64,000 bases of DNA from M55B118 sp964501715 (GCA_964501715.1 CAZCTR010000004.1:28839-92838), one strand, 5' to 3'. Counted from the first letter of the stretch, positions 41,362-49,544 are shown. The notes: a model not told the origin generated them from the sequence alone. Numbers and translations: made by a program.

Positions 41362-42510
41362 ATGGCCCAATTAAAGTTCAGAGAACTCAAGAAAGTCTAT
41401 GAAGGCGACGTCCTAGCCGTAGATGATTTCAATCTGCATGTGGACGACCAGGAATTCATCGTACTCGTCGGACCGTCCGGTTGCGGTAAGTCAACCACCC
41501 TCCGCATGGTCGCAGGCCTCGAGGATATCACCGAGGGTGACCTCTATATCGATGACGTCCGTGTCAACGATGTCCAGCCGAAAGACCGCGACATCGCGAT
41601 GGTATTCCAGTCCTACGCGCTTTATCCGCACATGACGGTCTATGACAACATGGCCTTCAGCCTGAAACTGAGAAAGTTCCCCAAAGATGAAATCGACGAA
41701 CGCGTCCAGGAAGCCGCGAAGATCCTCGGCCTCGCCGCATACCTAGACCGCAAGCCGAAAGCCCTGTCCGGCGGACAGAAGCAACGTGTCGCACTCGGCC
41801 GCGCCATTGTCCGTGATGCCAACGTGTTCCTGATGGACGAGCCGCTTTCGAACCTTGATGCGAAACTGCGTGTCCAGATGCGCGCGGAGATCATCAAGCT
41901 CCACAAACGCATCAAGACGACCACCATCTATGTCACCCATGACCAGATCGAAGCGATGACCATGGCGGACCGCATCGTCATCATGAATGACGGCTACATC
42001 CAACAAGTCGGCATCCCCAAGGAAATCTATGACTATCCGAACAATGTCTTTGTCGGCGGATTCATCGGCACGCCTGCGATGAACTTCGTCCACGGAAAAC
42101 TTCTCGAAGACGGCTATTTCGAAAGCGAGAATGTCCGTGTGAAGGTACCGGAGGCCAAATACAACATCCTCAAGAAAAAAGGCTATGAGAGACAGCCCCT
42201 CATCATGGGGATCCGTCCTGAGGACATCCATGACGAGAACATCGTCATGGAGACTTACAAGGACTCCCATGTCAAACTCAAAGTCGAAGTTTCCGAGCTG
42301 CTCGGTGCAGAGACCAACATTTACGCGAAAATCGGTGACAAGGAAATCGTCGCCCGCGTCTCGGCCCGCGACGACATCGAAATGGGCGACGAACTGGAAC
42401 TCGCCTTCGACATGAACAAGGTCCATTTCTTCGACCCGAACAGCGAACTCCGCATCAGGGACGACAAGGACACCATCGGGATTGTCGACAAGCAGAACAA
42501 ACGCAAATAA
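41362..42510 (+). CDS. msmK: Carbohydrate ABC transporter ATPase (MsmK/UgpC type)
   Basis: 382 residues. ABC domain with Walker A GPSGCGKST near 38-46, signature LSGGQKQR near 135-142 and Walker B NVFLMDEPLSNLDAKLR near 154-170, then a C-terminal OB-fold (TOBE) regulatory domain from about 240, as in MalK. No permease or binding protein is adjacent, so it is probably the shared ATPase that serves several sugar importers, as MsmK or MsiK do. AAAGGAG precedes the start. It fits import of malto-oligosaccharides for the cytosolic pullulanase. Confidence 0.88.
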   Translation: MAQLKFRELKKVYEGDVLAVDDFNLHVDDQEFIVLVGPSGCGKSTTLRMVAGLEDITEGDLYIDDVRVNDVQPKDRDIAMVFQSYALYPHMTVYDNMAFSLKLRKFPKDEIDERVQEAAKILGLAAYLDRKPKALSGGQKQRVALGRAIVRDANVFLMDEPLSNLDAKLRVQMRAEIIKLHKRIKTTTIYVTHDQIEAMTMADRIVIMNDGYIQQVGIPKEIYDYPNNVFVGGFIGTPAMNFVHGKLLEDGYFESENVRVKVPEAKYNILKKKGYERQPLIMGIRPEDIHDENIVMETYKDSHVKLKVEVSELLGAETNIYAKIGDKEIVARVSARDDIEMGDELELAFDMNKVHFFDPNSELRIRDDKDTIGIVDKQNKRK

Positions 42511-42514
42511 GCAT

Positions 42515-42544
42515 CGGACGGCGGTTATCCGCCGTCCGTTTTTT
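42515..42544 (+). terminator. Terminator after msmK
   Basis: CGGACGGCGG / CCGCCGTCCG stem with TTAT loop and T-run. Confidence 0.92.
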
Positions 42545-42631
42545 AAACGGTTTCATTTCCGCCTGATTTTTTCATCCTCAATAACGGTGTGTTGAAGGCA
42601 ATGACACTATACTTGAAGTTGAGGTGATGAG

Positions 42632-43027
42632 ATGCAATACATAGAAAGGGTCTCCGAAGGGCTTCTAGTCAAGACGGAGGACAAGATGGAAATCCTGGCA
42701 CAAGGGATGAAGGCGTTTTTGAACACATTGCTCAAAAAGGAACTTGCTACTTATGAAGGTCGGATCAAGACATTGAAAGAAGCCTATCAACTCAAGAACA
42801 ATGTGCCGATCTACATTGATGAATCACTTTGTATGTACATGAGCACGAATATCAGGGACATGAATGCAGTCTGCATCAATTATCACAGCGTGCTGTCCAT
42901 CCGGAAAAAGGACACGCATACGAGTGAAATCATCTTCAAGGATTTATCGATCAAGACCGTGAATGTGTCTTATGGAAAGCTCATGCGAAGGCATGCACGG
43001 ACCGCGCAACTGCTGCATATGCTATGA
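42632..43027 (+). CDS. ComK-like competence transcription factor family protein
   Basis: 131 residues. The order TYEGRIKTLKEAYQ, VPIYID near 59-64, a hydrophobic-aromatic stretch, SVLSIRKKD near 86-94, SEIIFKDLSIKTVNVS near 98-113 and RTAQLL near 123-128 parallels the core of Bacillus ComK (GR...KPPIMVD...V..F..TEVTFSNGKTMELPIS...RTAWL). It lacks the long C-terminal region of B. subtilis ComK and is closer in size to the short ComK proteins of other Bacilli. ComK binds AT-boxes and switches on DNA uptake genes. GAGGTGATGAG precedes the start. No com genes are nearby. Similarity is by eye only. Confidence 0.6.
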   Translation: MQYIERVSEGLLVKTEDKMEILAQGMKAFLNTLLKKELATYEGRIKTLKEAYQLKNNVPIYIDESLCMYMSTNIRDMNAVCINYHSVLSIRKKDTHTSEIIFKDLSIKTVNVSYGKLMRRHARTAQLLHML

Positions 43028-43050
43028 CCGCCAACATTGGCGGTCATTTT
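43024..43050 (+). terminator. Terminator after the comK-like gene
   Basis: ATGACCGCC / GGCGGTCAT stem followed by TTTT; overlaps the stop codon. Confidence 0.7.
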
Positions 43051-43122
43051 CATGTAAACGTTTTATAAAAAAGAAAATGCTTACAAGTTTACGCTTTGAT
43101 AGAATTAGAAGACGTTATTTAG

Positions 43123-43128
43123 TATAAT
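43123..43128 (+). promoter_or_regulatory. -10 element of pgk operon
   Basis: Perfect TATAAT 35 bases before the pgk start codon; TTGATA at 43096 is 21 bases away, too far for a standard -35. Confidence 0.5.
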
Positions 43129-43163
43129 GAAAGTGGATTAAATTGAGCTAAAGGAGTGTTTGA

Positions 43164-44357
43164 ATGGCTAAAAAGACAATACGCGACATTGAAGTCTCCG
43201 GCAAGAAGGTCCTAGTCCGTGTCGACTTCAACGTCCCCATGGAAAACGGCAACATCACGGACGACAACCGCATCCGGCAGGCGGTTCCAACCATTGAGCA
43301 ACTGATCGAAAAGAATGGCAAGGTCATCTTGTTTTCACACCTTGGACGTGTTAAAGAGGAAGCCGACAAAGAAGGCAAAAGCCTGAAACCTGTGAGCGAT
43401 GCGCTTGCAGAAAAACTGGGCAAGCCTGTCACATTCGTCGGAGTGACACGTGGCAAGGAACTTGAGGATGCCATTGCCAAAATGAAAGACGGCGATATCG
43501 TCATGGTCGAAAACACCCGTTTCGAGGACATCGACGGCAAGAAAGAAAGCAAGAACGACCCAGAGCTCGGAAAATACTGGGCCTCTTTGGGAGACGTCTT
43601 CGTCAATGACGCTTTCGGGACTGCGCACCGCGAACACGCGTCTAACGTAGGCATCGCAAGCAATGTGGATGAAGTGGCCGCAGGCCTGCTTTTGGAACGC
43701 GAGATCAAGTTCATCGGTGGAGCCGTAGAGAATCCCTCACGCCCGTTCGTCGCCATCTTGGGCGGTGCCAAAGTGAGTGACAAGATCGGTGTCATCCGCA
43801 ATCTGCTCAAAAAAGCGGACATGGTGCTGATCGGCGGTGGAATGAGTTATACCTTCATGCGTGCCAAAGGCATCGAGACAGGAGAGAGCCTTGTCGAGGA
43901 AGACAAGATCGAACTCGCGAAAGAGCTCCTTGAGGAAGCTCAAGGCAAACTTCATCTTCCTGTCGATTTCAAAGTCACCAAGGAGTTCAGCAATGATGCA
44001 CCGTTCAGAGTCGCGAACATGGACGGGATCAAAGCTGACGAGCAAGGACTCGACATCGGTCCTAATACGCTCAAGAAATATGAAGAGATTCTTGAAAACG
44101 CCAAGACAGTCGTCTGGAATGGTCCTGTCGGTGTATTCGAGTTCTCGAAATTCGCCCAAGGCACCTTAGGCATTCTGGAGAAACTTTCCTCGCTCGAGGA
44201 CACCAACACCATCCTCGGTGGCGGCGACAGTGCTGCAGCAGCCATTTCCCTCGGTTATGAGCACAAGATCACACACATTTCGACCGGCGGAGGCGCTAGT
44301 CTGGAGTACCTCGAAGGCAAGAGTCTCCCTGGCATCGACTGTGTCGATGAGCTGTAG
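43164..44357 (+). CDS. pgk: Phosphoglycerate kinase
   Basis: 397 residues. VLVRVDFNVPMENGNITDD near 16-34 is the substrate-binding start, LFSHLGRVK near 56-64, the hinge VVWNGPVGVFEFSKFAQG near 315-332, and the nucleotide loop GGGDSAAAAISLG near 352-364. It makes ATP from 1,3-bisphosphoglycerate in glycolysis. AAAGGAG precedes the start. First gene of a pgk-HPr-like-tpiA operon; gapA and pgm are not in the window. Confidence 0.96.
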   Translation: MAKKTIRDIEVSGKKVLVRVDFNVPMENGNITDDNRIRQAVPTIEQLIEKNGKVILFSHLGRVKEEADKEGKSLKPVSDALAEKLGKPVTFVGVTRGKELEDAIAKMKDGDIVMVENTRFEDIDGKKESKNDPELGKYWASLGDVFVNDAFGTAHREHASNVGIASNVDEVAAGLLLEREIKFIGGAVENPSRPFVAILGGAKVSDKIGVIRNLLKKADMVLIGGGMSYTFMRAKGIETGESLVEEDKIELAKELLEEAQGKLHLPVDFKVTKEFSNDAPFRVANMDGIKADEQGLDIGPNTLKKYEEILENAKTVVWNGPVGVFEFSKFAQGTLGILEKLSSLEDTNTILGGGDSAAAAISLGYEHKITHISTGGGASLEYLEGKSLPGIDCVDEL

Positions 44358-44377
44358 ATGAGAGAAGGGAGTATGTG

Positions 44378-44623
44378 ATGAGAAAAGAATTGGTCATCCA
44401 AAGCACCGAAGGCCTTCATGCGGTTCTGGCCTCGAAACTGGTCCATCTCGCGAGTGCGTATGCATCGGATGTCACCCTTGAATACGCCGATAAGTCAGTC
44501 GACGCGAAAAGTGTCCTCGGTCTTATGAGTCTCGCTGTCCCCGCAGGGGAGAACGTGGTGGTCAAAGCCGACGGCGATGACGCACAAGAAGCCATTGAAG
44601 AAATATCTAGACTATTGGAGTAG
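44378..44623 (+). CDS. HPr-like phosphocarrier protein, atypical active site
   Basis: 81 residues, the full HPr fold. The active-site His14 is kept in EGLHA, but the residues that follow in HPr, Arg-Pro, are Val16-Leu17. The regulatory serine region AKSVLGLMSLAV with Ser45 is intact, and the end DGDDAQEAIEEISRLLE is typical. HPr carries phosphate from PEP to sugar importers and, when Ser-phosphorylated, works with CcpA. The Arg-to-Val change next to His is unusual and may impair transfer by enzyme I, so a regulatory role like that of Crh (where His is lost) is possible. It lies between pgk and tpiA. Start at ATG 44378 after GAAGGGAG; GTG one codon earlier is possible. Confidence 0.78.
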   Translation: MRKELVIQSTEGLHAVLASKLVHLASAYASDVTLEYADKSVDAKSVLGLMSLAVPAGENVVVKADGDDAQEAIEEISRLLE

Positions 44624-44631
44624 GTGAAACC

Positions 44632-45387
44632 ATGCGCAAGCCCGTGATCGCAGGGAACTGGAAGATGCACAAAACCAGGGACGAAGCCCTGCAGTTCATT
44701 TATAGCGTCAATCAGGAAGTACCGAGCAAGGAATTCGTGGAGACCGTGGTCGCACCGCAGGACCCCATTCTGCGTGACCTCGTGAAACGTCAAGGTGACA
44801 ACCTCCGCATAAGCGCTCAGAACATGCATGAGAAGACAGAGGGGGCCTTCACCGGCGAAACGTCGGCCGCCACACTTGAGAATCTCGGTGTCGAATACGT
44901 CATTATCGGACACAGCGAACGTCGAGCGATGTTCAACGACACCGATGAACGCGTCAATAAAAAGCTTCATCAGGCCTTCCGTTTCGGCATCACCCCGATC
45001 TTATGTGTCGGAGAAGCGCTTGAAACCCGTGAAGCGGGAGAGACCGACATCTTTGTCAAAAGCCAGGTGAAAAAAGCGCTCAAAGGTCTTGGGAACGAGC
45101 AAGTCAAGAATCTCGTCATCGCCTATGAGCCCATCTGGGCGATCGGCACAGGCAAGACCGCAACAAGCGATCAGGCCGAGGAGACAATCAAGATGATCCG
45201 TGAATCCCTGGCAACCCTTTACGATGCGTCAGTGAGCGACGAGACGCGCATCCTCTATGGAGGAAGCGTCAAACCCGCTAACATCGACGAGCTTCTCGCA
45301 CAGGACAACATCGACGGTGCGCTCGTAGGTGGAGCCTCACTTGATGCGAAAAGTTTCATGACGCTTGTCGAGGCCGCGACCAAGTAA
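44632..45387 (+). CDS. tpiA: Triosephosphate isomerase
   Basis: 251 residues. AGNWKMHKT near 6-14 with the active-site Lys, VIIGHSERRAMF near 92-103 with the electrophilic His, the catalytic Glu in AYEPIWAIGTGKTA near 164-177, and ILYGGSVKPANIDEL near 206-220. It interconverts DHAP and glyceraldehyde 3-phosphate. TAGGTG precedes the start. Last gene of the pgk operon. Confidence 0.96.
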   Translation: MRKPVIAGNWKMHKTRDEALQFIYSVNQEVPSKEFVETVVAPQDPILRDLVKRQGDNLRISAQNMHEKTEGAFTGETSAATLENLGVEYVIIGHSERRAMFNDTDERVNKKLHQAFRFGITPILCVGEALETREAGETDIFVKSQVKKALKGLGNEQVKNLVIAYEPIWAIGTGKTATSDQAEETIKMIRESLATLYDASVSDETRILYGGSVKPANIDELLAQDNIDGALVGGASLDAKSFMTLVEAATK

Positions 45388-45401
45388 ACCAACACAACCC
45401 C

Positions 45402-45436
45402 CAAACCCCATCGCTTCTGATGGGGTTTGTTTTTTT
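45402..45436 (+). terminator. Terminator of the pgk-tpiA operon
   Basis: CAAACCCCATC / GATGGGGTTTG stem, 6-base loop and seven T residues. Confidence 0.92.
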
Positions 45437-45449
45437 GAGCATGGTTGGC

Positions 45450-45455
45450 TATAAT
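45450..45455 (+). promoter_or_regulatory. -10 element of the cupin gene
   Basis: Perfect TATAAT 28 bases before the start codon at 45484. Confidence 0.45.
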
Positions 45456-45483
45456 GGTGTATATCACTCTAGGAGGTATGAAC

Positions 45484-46161
45484 ATGGGTCTCATAGAACA
45501 TTTTCAACATTTGGCGGTCCCTTTTTCCCGCCATCTGGATGAAAAAAGCACGCTCGCATTCTCTTTCAAGTTAGAAAGTGAAATCGTACACGGACACATC
45601 GAAGGCACGCAGATCACCATCAGGGAAGAATCCCAGGCAGAAGAGGATATCGGATTCAAAACTGATGCCAAGACATTCAAGGCCATCACGGATGGCGAGA
45701 TTGAAGCGTTCACGGCCGCAGCCAAGGGGGATGTCCGAGAACCCGCCCCTCTTGAATGGGAGATGAAACGTCCTTTGGATAAAGCGAAGATCAATACGCT
45801 TTATGCGTTTCTGATGCATTTCTTCCAATCCGCTTCAACACGGATTGTCCCCCTTGAGAGGGAAAAAGCACGCGTGGTCCATGGTGCGTCCGCGATCCCG
45901 CTCTTTTACAGAACCGGAATGCGCAGCGCATTCTATGTCATAGACAAGGGCGATCAATTGAATGAGGAAGGTGACACGAATCCTTTTGATCAGGCCTTCA
46001 TCGTCATCAAGGGTGAAGGGAAAGCGAAAATCGGGGAGGAGACTCTGGCGCTTCGTGACCATGTGGCCTACCATGTCCCGAAGGATGGAGACCATGTCGT
46101 ATGGAACGAGAATGACGAGCCACTCGAGCTGATCTGGCTCGCCTGGGGTGAAGGCGCATAA
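45484..46161 (+). CDS. Cupin-domain protein of unknown function
   Basis: 225 residues. The C-terminal 75 residues form a cupin barrel: AFIVIKGEGKAKIGEETLAL near 167-186, a DHVAYHVPKDGDHVVWN strand pair near 188-204, and a LELIWLAWG close. The N-terminal 100 residues are not recognised. Metal ligands of classical cupins are only partly evident (His in the second motif). A sugar isomerase-like or regulatory role cannot be decided. Start at 45484 is 7 bases after AGGAGG; another ATG two codons earlier is too close. Single gene between two terminators. Confidence 0.6.
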   Translation: MGLIEHFQHLAVPFSRHLDEKSTLAFSFKLESEIVHGHIEGTQITIREESQAEEDIGFKTDAKTFKAITDGEIEAFTAAAKGDVREPAPLEWEMKRPLDKAKINTLYAFLMHFFQSASTRIVPLEREKARVVHGASAIPLFYRTGMRSAFYVIDKGDQLNEEGDTNPFDQAFIVIKGEGKAKIGEETLALRDHVAYHVPKDGDHVVWNENDEPLELIWLAWGEGA

Positions 46162-46163
46162 AA

Positions 46164-46190
46164 AAAAGCACGGATCGAATCCGTGCTTTT
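46164..46190. terminator. Bidirectional terminator between cupin gene and rpsD
   Basis: AAAAGCACGGAT / ATCCGTGCTTTT stem with CGA loop, flanked by A- and T-runs, between convergent genes. Confidence 0.88.
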
Positions 46191-46200
46191 AATTTGCATT

Positions 46201-46800
46201 TTAGCGGTTGTAGTATTCGACGATGAGGTTTTCCTTGATGTCTGTGAGAAACTCACGACGTTCAGGATAACGCTTGTAGGTGAAAGCTTTCTTCTCATCG
46301 TTGAACTCGATGAAGTCAAGACGTTCAGCGACGGCTTCAAGGGCATCCTTGACGACTGCAAGGTTCTGGGATTTCTCCTTGAGCGCTACGGACTGACCGG
46401 GCTTGACACGGTATGAAGGGATGTCGACTTTCTTGCCGTCCACTTCCAAATGGCCGTGCGAGACAAGCTGGCGGGCTTGACGGCGTGTACGGGCTAGACC
46501 TGAACGGAAGACGAGGTTGTCAAGGCGGCTCTCAAGCAGGAACAAAAAGTTCTCGCCTTGGCGGCCTTCCATCTTCTTGGCCTCATTGAACGTTTTCTTG
46601 AATTGACGTTCGTTCACGCCGTAAGTGAAGCGCACCTTCTGTTTCTCTTGGAGCTGTGTGCCGTATTCACTCACTTTGGAGCGGCGTTGGCCGTGTTGAC
46701 CTGGGGGGTAGGGACGTTTGCCGATATCTTTACCGGTTTCGAGCGTCGAGTACTTGAGACGACGCGAAACTTTCCATTGCGGTCCGGTATATCTGGACAT
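46201..46800 (-). CDS. rpsD: 30S ribosomal protein S4
   Basis: 199 residues. It starts MSRYTGPQWKVSRRLKYS, has the helical domain with RPYPPGQHGQRRSKVSEYG near 30-48, and the S4 RNA-binding domain ENFLFLLESRLDNLVFRSGL near 84-103 with ARQLVSHGHLEVDGKKVDIP near 109-128. One of the first proteins in 30S assembly. Zinc-type cysteines are absent, so this is the non-zinc form. Monocistronic, with a perfect promoter and a leader of about 165 bases that suggests autoregulation. AGGAGGAAAT precedes the start. Confidence 0.97.
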   Translation of the reverse strand: MSRYTGPQWKVSRRLKYSTLETGKDIGKRPYPPGQHGQRRSKVSEYGTQLQEKQKVRFTYGVNERQFKKTFNEAKKMEGRQGENFLFLLESRLDNLVFRSGLARTRRQARQLVSHGHLEVDGKKVDIPSYRVKPGQSVALKEKSQNLAVVKDALEAVAERLDFIEFNDEKKAFTYKRYPERREFLTDIKENLIVEYYNR

Positions 46801-46970
46801 ACGATTTCCTCCTTTTTCTCATATTTGCGGTGAAAAGAAGTGCATGGTTGCTTCAAGGGCTGAACAATTTATGCGTTTCACCTCGTCAGCTGAGGGTACT
46901 AAGCGCCCATGATGCACGGATTGTTCGACGGTCTTGAAACTTTCCATGTAGCTGCCTTTAAAACGCATGC
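46801..46970 (-). promoter_or_regulatory. Long rpsD leader, candidate S4 autoregulatory RNA
   Basis: The transcript should begin near 46970 and runs about 165 bases to rpsD. It contains small hairpins such as CCTC AGCTGA GAGG-like pairing around 46880-46895. In Bacillus the rpsD leader is bound by S4 to repress its own synthesis, so the same is likely here. No known riboswitch class was recognised. Confidence 0.4.
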
Positions 46971-46976
46971 GCAAGT

Positions 46977-47005
46977 ATTATATGATACTCACCGCAACTT
47001 GTCAA
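46977..47005 (-). promoter_or_regulatory. Consensus promoter of rpsD
   Basis: Minus strand TTGACA (47005-47000), 17-base spacer, TATAAT (46982-46977): a perfect match. The -35 half lies inside the end of the fRMsr gene. Confidence 0.9.
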
Positions 47006-47471
47006 CAATAACCCCGGCCGCTTTTTCCAGGAATGCCCGGTCAGTCTCATCAAAACGTGAGCGTACGGGACTGTCGATATCGAGCACCCCGAAAAGGGCG
47101 TCATGCTTGAAAAGCGGCACGACGATCTCGCTCTTCGAATCCGAGTCGCAAGCGATGTGACCTTCGAAGTTATCGACGTCTCGGACGACGACGGTCTCGC
47201 CCTTTTTTGCGGCGGTGCCACAAACCCCGCGCCCGAAGAAAATCCGTGTGCAGGCGGGAAGGCCCTGGAAGGGCCCGAGGAAAAGCTGGCTCTCCTCGCG
47301 GATGTAAAAACCGACCCAGTTGGTTTCGTCCAGGAAATAATCGATGATTGCGGCCGCGTTCGACAGTGTCGTATACCAAGGTTCGTCCTCGTTCAAGTAA
47401 TAGGGCAAAGTATCGAGCAATGTCTCGTAATTGGTTTTCTTGTCCGCGCTTCTTTCGATGGGTATGAACAT
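46989..47471 (-). CDS. msrC: Free methionine-(R)-sulfoxide reductase (GAF domain)
   Basis: 160 residues, one GAF domain. NWVGFYI near 50-56, LGPFQGLPACTRIFFGRGVC near 64-84, GTAAKKGETVVV, and HIACDSDSKSEIVVPL near 103-118 are the fRMsr pattern, and all three cysteines used in catalysis are present (in PACT, GVCG and IACD). It reduces free Met-R-sulfoxide with thioredoxin, a protection against oxidants. GAGGTGGTAAT precedes the start. Divergent from thiI; its promoter reads TTGCAA, 17 bases, TATGAT (47518-47490). Confidence 0.9.
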   Translation of the reverse strand: MFIPIERSADKKTNYETLLDTLPYYLNEDEPWYTTLSNAAAIIDYFLDETNWVGFYIREESQLFLGPFQGLPACTRIFFGRGVCGTAAKKGETVVVRDVDNFEGHIACDSDSKSEIVVPLFKHDALFGVLDIDSPVRSRFDETDRAFLEKAAGVIVDKLR

Positions 47472-47489
47472 ATTACCACCTCTTCACAA

Positions 47490-47518
47490 ATCATATAAAA
47501 CATTCCGGAAAATTGCAA
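47490..47518 (-). promoter_or_regulatory. Promoter of msrC
   Basis: Minus strand TTGCAA (47518-47513), 17-base spacer, TATGAT (47495-47490), 19 bases before the start codon. Confidence 0.6.
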
Positions 47519-47524
47519 CGGATA

Positions 47525-47533
47525 TGGTACAAT
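47525..47533 (+). promoter_or_regulatory. Extended -10 of thiI
   Basis: TGGTACAAT, an extended -10 element, 26 bases before the thiI start; it lies just behind the divergent msrC promoter. Confidence 0.55.
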
Positions 47534-47558
47534 GGAGTATGATTTTGGAGTGATGATA

Positions 47559-48791
47559 ATGATAGACAGACTGTTAGTACGATATGGGGACCTGATCCTC
47601 AAAGGACGCAACAAGAAACGGTTCGTGAAGATGGTACTCGCCCGTATCGAAGAGAGGATCGAAAGTGATAAAGTCGTATTCGAACCGAGCCATGACAGGC
47701 TCTATATCGTCTTGAACGGCGAATCAGAAGCTTCCGTCGTCGATGCGCTCAAACATGTGCCGGGCCTTCATAGCTATTCCCGTGTCATGAAGACCGGAAA
47801 GACCATGGAAGCCATCAAAGAAGGCGCCCTCTCGCTCGCCCGCGAGGAGATCCGTCCCGGTGAGACGTTCAAGGTCGAGACCAAGCGGGCCGACAAAACC
47901 TTCCATCCAGCCTCCCCGGAAGTCTCCAAGGCGGTCGGCGGCTATGTCCTCTTCCATGAAAAGACCATGGAAGCGGCCATGAACCGTCCCGACCAACAAA
48001 TCAACGTCGAGATCAGGCGTGAAGGTGTGTTCGTATATACGCGCAAGATCCCTCTTATCGGAGGGTTTCCTGTCGGTTCGATGGGGAAGGGCCTTGTCAT
48101 GATGTCGGGTGGCATCGATTCCCCGGTAGCCGCCTACTTTGCCCTCAAGAAGGGGATAGACATTGAACTTGTGCATTACGAATCCACCCCCTACACGAGC
48201 ATAGAGTCCGTGCAGAAAGTCCATGACCTAGCCCGGGTGCTTGCGAAATACGGCGTCCAAAGGACCATTAAGCTTCACCTCGTGCCATTCGCGAATCTGC
48301 ACGCCGCCATCATGCAAAAAGTCCCCGAACCTTACGTCATCACCATCATGCGGCGCATGATGGTGCGGATCACCGACCGTTTCGCCCGCCAGGATCACAC
48401 CCCTGTCATCATCAACGGCGAATCGATCGGGCAAGTGGCCAGCCAGACTTTGGAAAGCATCCATGTCACCCAGGCGGTGACCACCATGCCCATTCTGAGC
48501 CCTCTCACCGCGTTCGACAAACAGACCATCATGACCAAGGCCCGCGCCATCGGCACCTACGATATCTCTGTGAGACCCTTCGAGGACTGTTGCACGGTCT
48601 ATGTGCCCAACCAACCCGCCACCAGACCCCGGGACTTCTACGCCAAACGCTATGAGGGCCTCTTCAATTACCGTGCCTTCATCGATGATTGCCTCAATCG
48701 AATCCGCACCATCGAAGTGACCCCCGAGTCGACCATCGACTTTCCTCTTCGCGGATTCACCGTCGAAGAGGCTTTAAAGGAGGACACGTGA
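47559..48791 (+). CDS. thiI: tRNA 4-thiouridine synthase ThiI (no rhodanese domain)
   Basis: 410 residues. An N-terminal ferredoxin-like domain (RYGDLILKGRNKKRFVKMV near 6-24) leads into a THUMP domain and then the PP-loop ATPase LVMMSGGIDSPVAAYFALKK near 180-199. It ends with EDCCTVYVPNQPATRP and lacks the rhodanese domain of the E. coli enzyme, as in Bacillus, where a partner desulfurase supplies sulfur. It makes s4U at position 8 of tRNA and may help thiazole synthesis. Start at 47559 is 8 bases after GGAG. It is coupled to the SpoU gene by a one-base overlap. Confidence 0.92.
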   Translation: MIDRLLVRYGDLILKGRNKKRFVKMVLARIEERIESDKVVFEPSHDRLYIVLNGESEASVVDALKHVPGLHSYSRVMKTGKTMEAIKEGALSLAREEIRPGETFKVETKRADKTFHPASPEVSKAVGGYVLFHEKTMEAAMNRPDQQINVEIRREGVFVYTRKIPLIGGFPVGSMGKGLVMMSGGIDSPVAAYFALKKGIDIELVHYESTPYTSIESVQKVHDLARVLAKYGVQRTIKLHLVPFANLHAAIMQKVPEPYVITIMRRMMVRITDRFARQDHTPVIINGESIGQVASQTLESIHVTQAVTTMPILSPLTAFDKQTIMTKARAIGTYDISVRPFEDCCTVYVPNQPATRPRDFYAKRYEGLFNYRAFIDDCLNRIRTIEVTPESTIDFPLRGFTVEEALKEDT

Positions 48792-49477
48792 TGCTCACCT
48801 CGACAGGGAACGACACGGTGAAACGTTTTGCGAAACTCCATCAGAAAAAATACAGGGACAAAGAAGGCCTTTTCATCATCGAAGGGCCGCATCTTGTCGA
48901 AGAGGCTTTGAAACACGGTCGCGTCCACACCGTCTTCTCGCTTGAAAAAAGGGAAGGTGCGGTGCAAGTCAACCAGGCGGTCATGAAAAAACTGACCGAC
49001 ACACACCATGTCCCGCCTGTCGCGGCGGTGGCGTTCAAGCCGGAGTTGAAGACACTCTCAGACAAGGTCCTCATCCTTGAAAGGATCCAGGACCCGGGCA
49101 ACGTCGGTACGCTGATCCGCACCGCCCTCGCCTTCGGTTTCACAAGCGTCGTCCTCGACCGCACGGCCGATGTCTACAGCCCGAAAGTGATCAGGAGCAC
49201 CCAGGGCGCCATCTTCCAGATGGATTTACGGTTCATGGACGTGAAATCGTTCAAGGAAGCCAACCCGGAGCACACGCTTTATGCCGCGGCTGTCGATGGA
49301 ACGGCCGCCTTCAAGTCGCCTGAGGGGCCTTGCGGACTGGTCCTAGGGAACGAGGGCCAAGGACTCGAATCTTCGACGCAGCGGCTGTGCGAACATCTCA
49401 TACGCATTCCGATCGACCACATCGATTCCCTCAATGTCGCGGTCGCCGGCGGCATCCTCATGCACAAGTTGAAATAG
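48791..49477 (+). CDS. TrmH/SpoU family RNA 2'-O-methyltransferase
   Basis: 228 residues. An N-terminal L30e-like substrate-binding part (KYRDKEGLFIIEGPHLVEEA near 17-36) precedes the SPOUT knot with LERIQDPGNVGTLIRTALAF near 97-116, LVLGNEGQGL near 184-193 and IDSLNVAVAGGILMHKL near the end. It uses SAM to methylate a ribose in rRNA or tRNA, most like the 23S rRNA TrmH group. AAGGAGG precedes the start, which overlaps the thiI stop by one base. Confidence 0.88.
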   Translation: MLTSTGNDTVKRFAKLHQKKYRDKEGLFIIEGPHLVEEALKHGRVHTVFSLEKREGAVQVNQAVMKKLTDTHHVPPVAAVAFKPELKTLSDKVLILERIQDPGNVGTLIRTALAFGFTSVVLDRTADVYSPKVIRSTQGAIFQMDLRFMDVKSFKEANPEHTLYAAAVDGTAAFKSPEGPCGLVLGNEGQGLESSTQRLCEHLIRIPIDHIDSLNVAVAGGILMHKLK

Positions 49478-49496
49478 ACATTTGCACCCTTTTGGC

Positions 49497-49525
49497 TTGC
49501 CTTATTCTCTTTCCTATGATACAAT
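49497..49525 (+). promoter_or_regulatory. Promoter of rimP-nusA operon
   Basis: TTGCCT (49497-49502), 17-base spacer, TACAAT (49520-49525) with extended TGA, giving a start near 49532. Confidence 0.7.
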
Positions 49526-49544
49526 AACCGTACATATGGGTTAG

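Noticed and set aside
43053..43097. GTAAAC...GTTTAC inverted repeat upstream of pgk as a CggR-type operator
   Set aside because: Only six bases per arm with 33 bases between; too weak without a regulator gene nearby.
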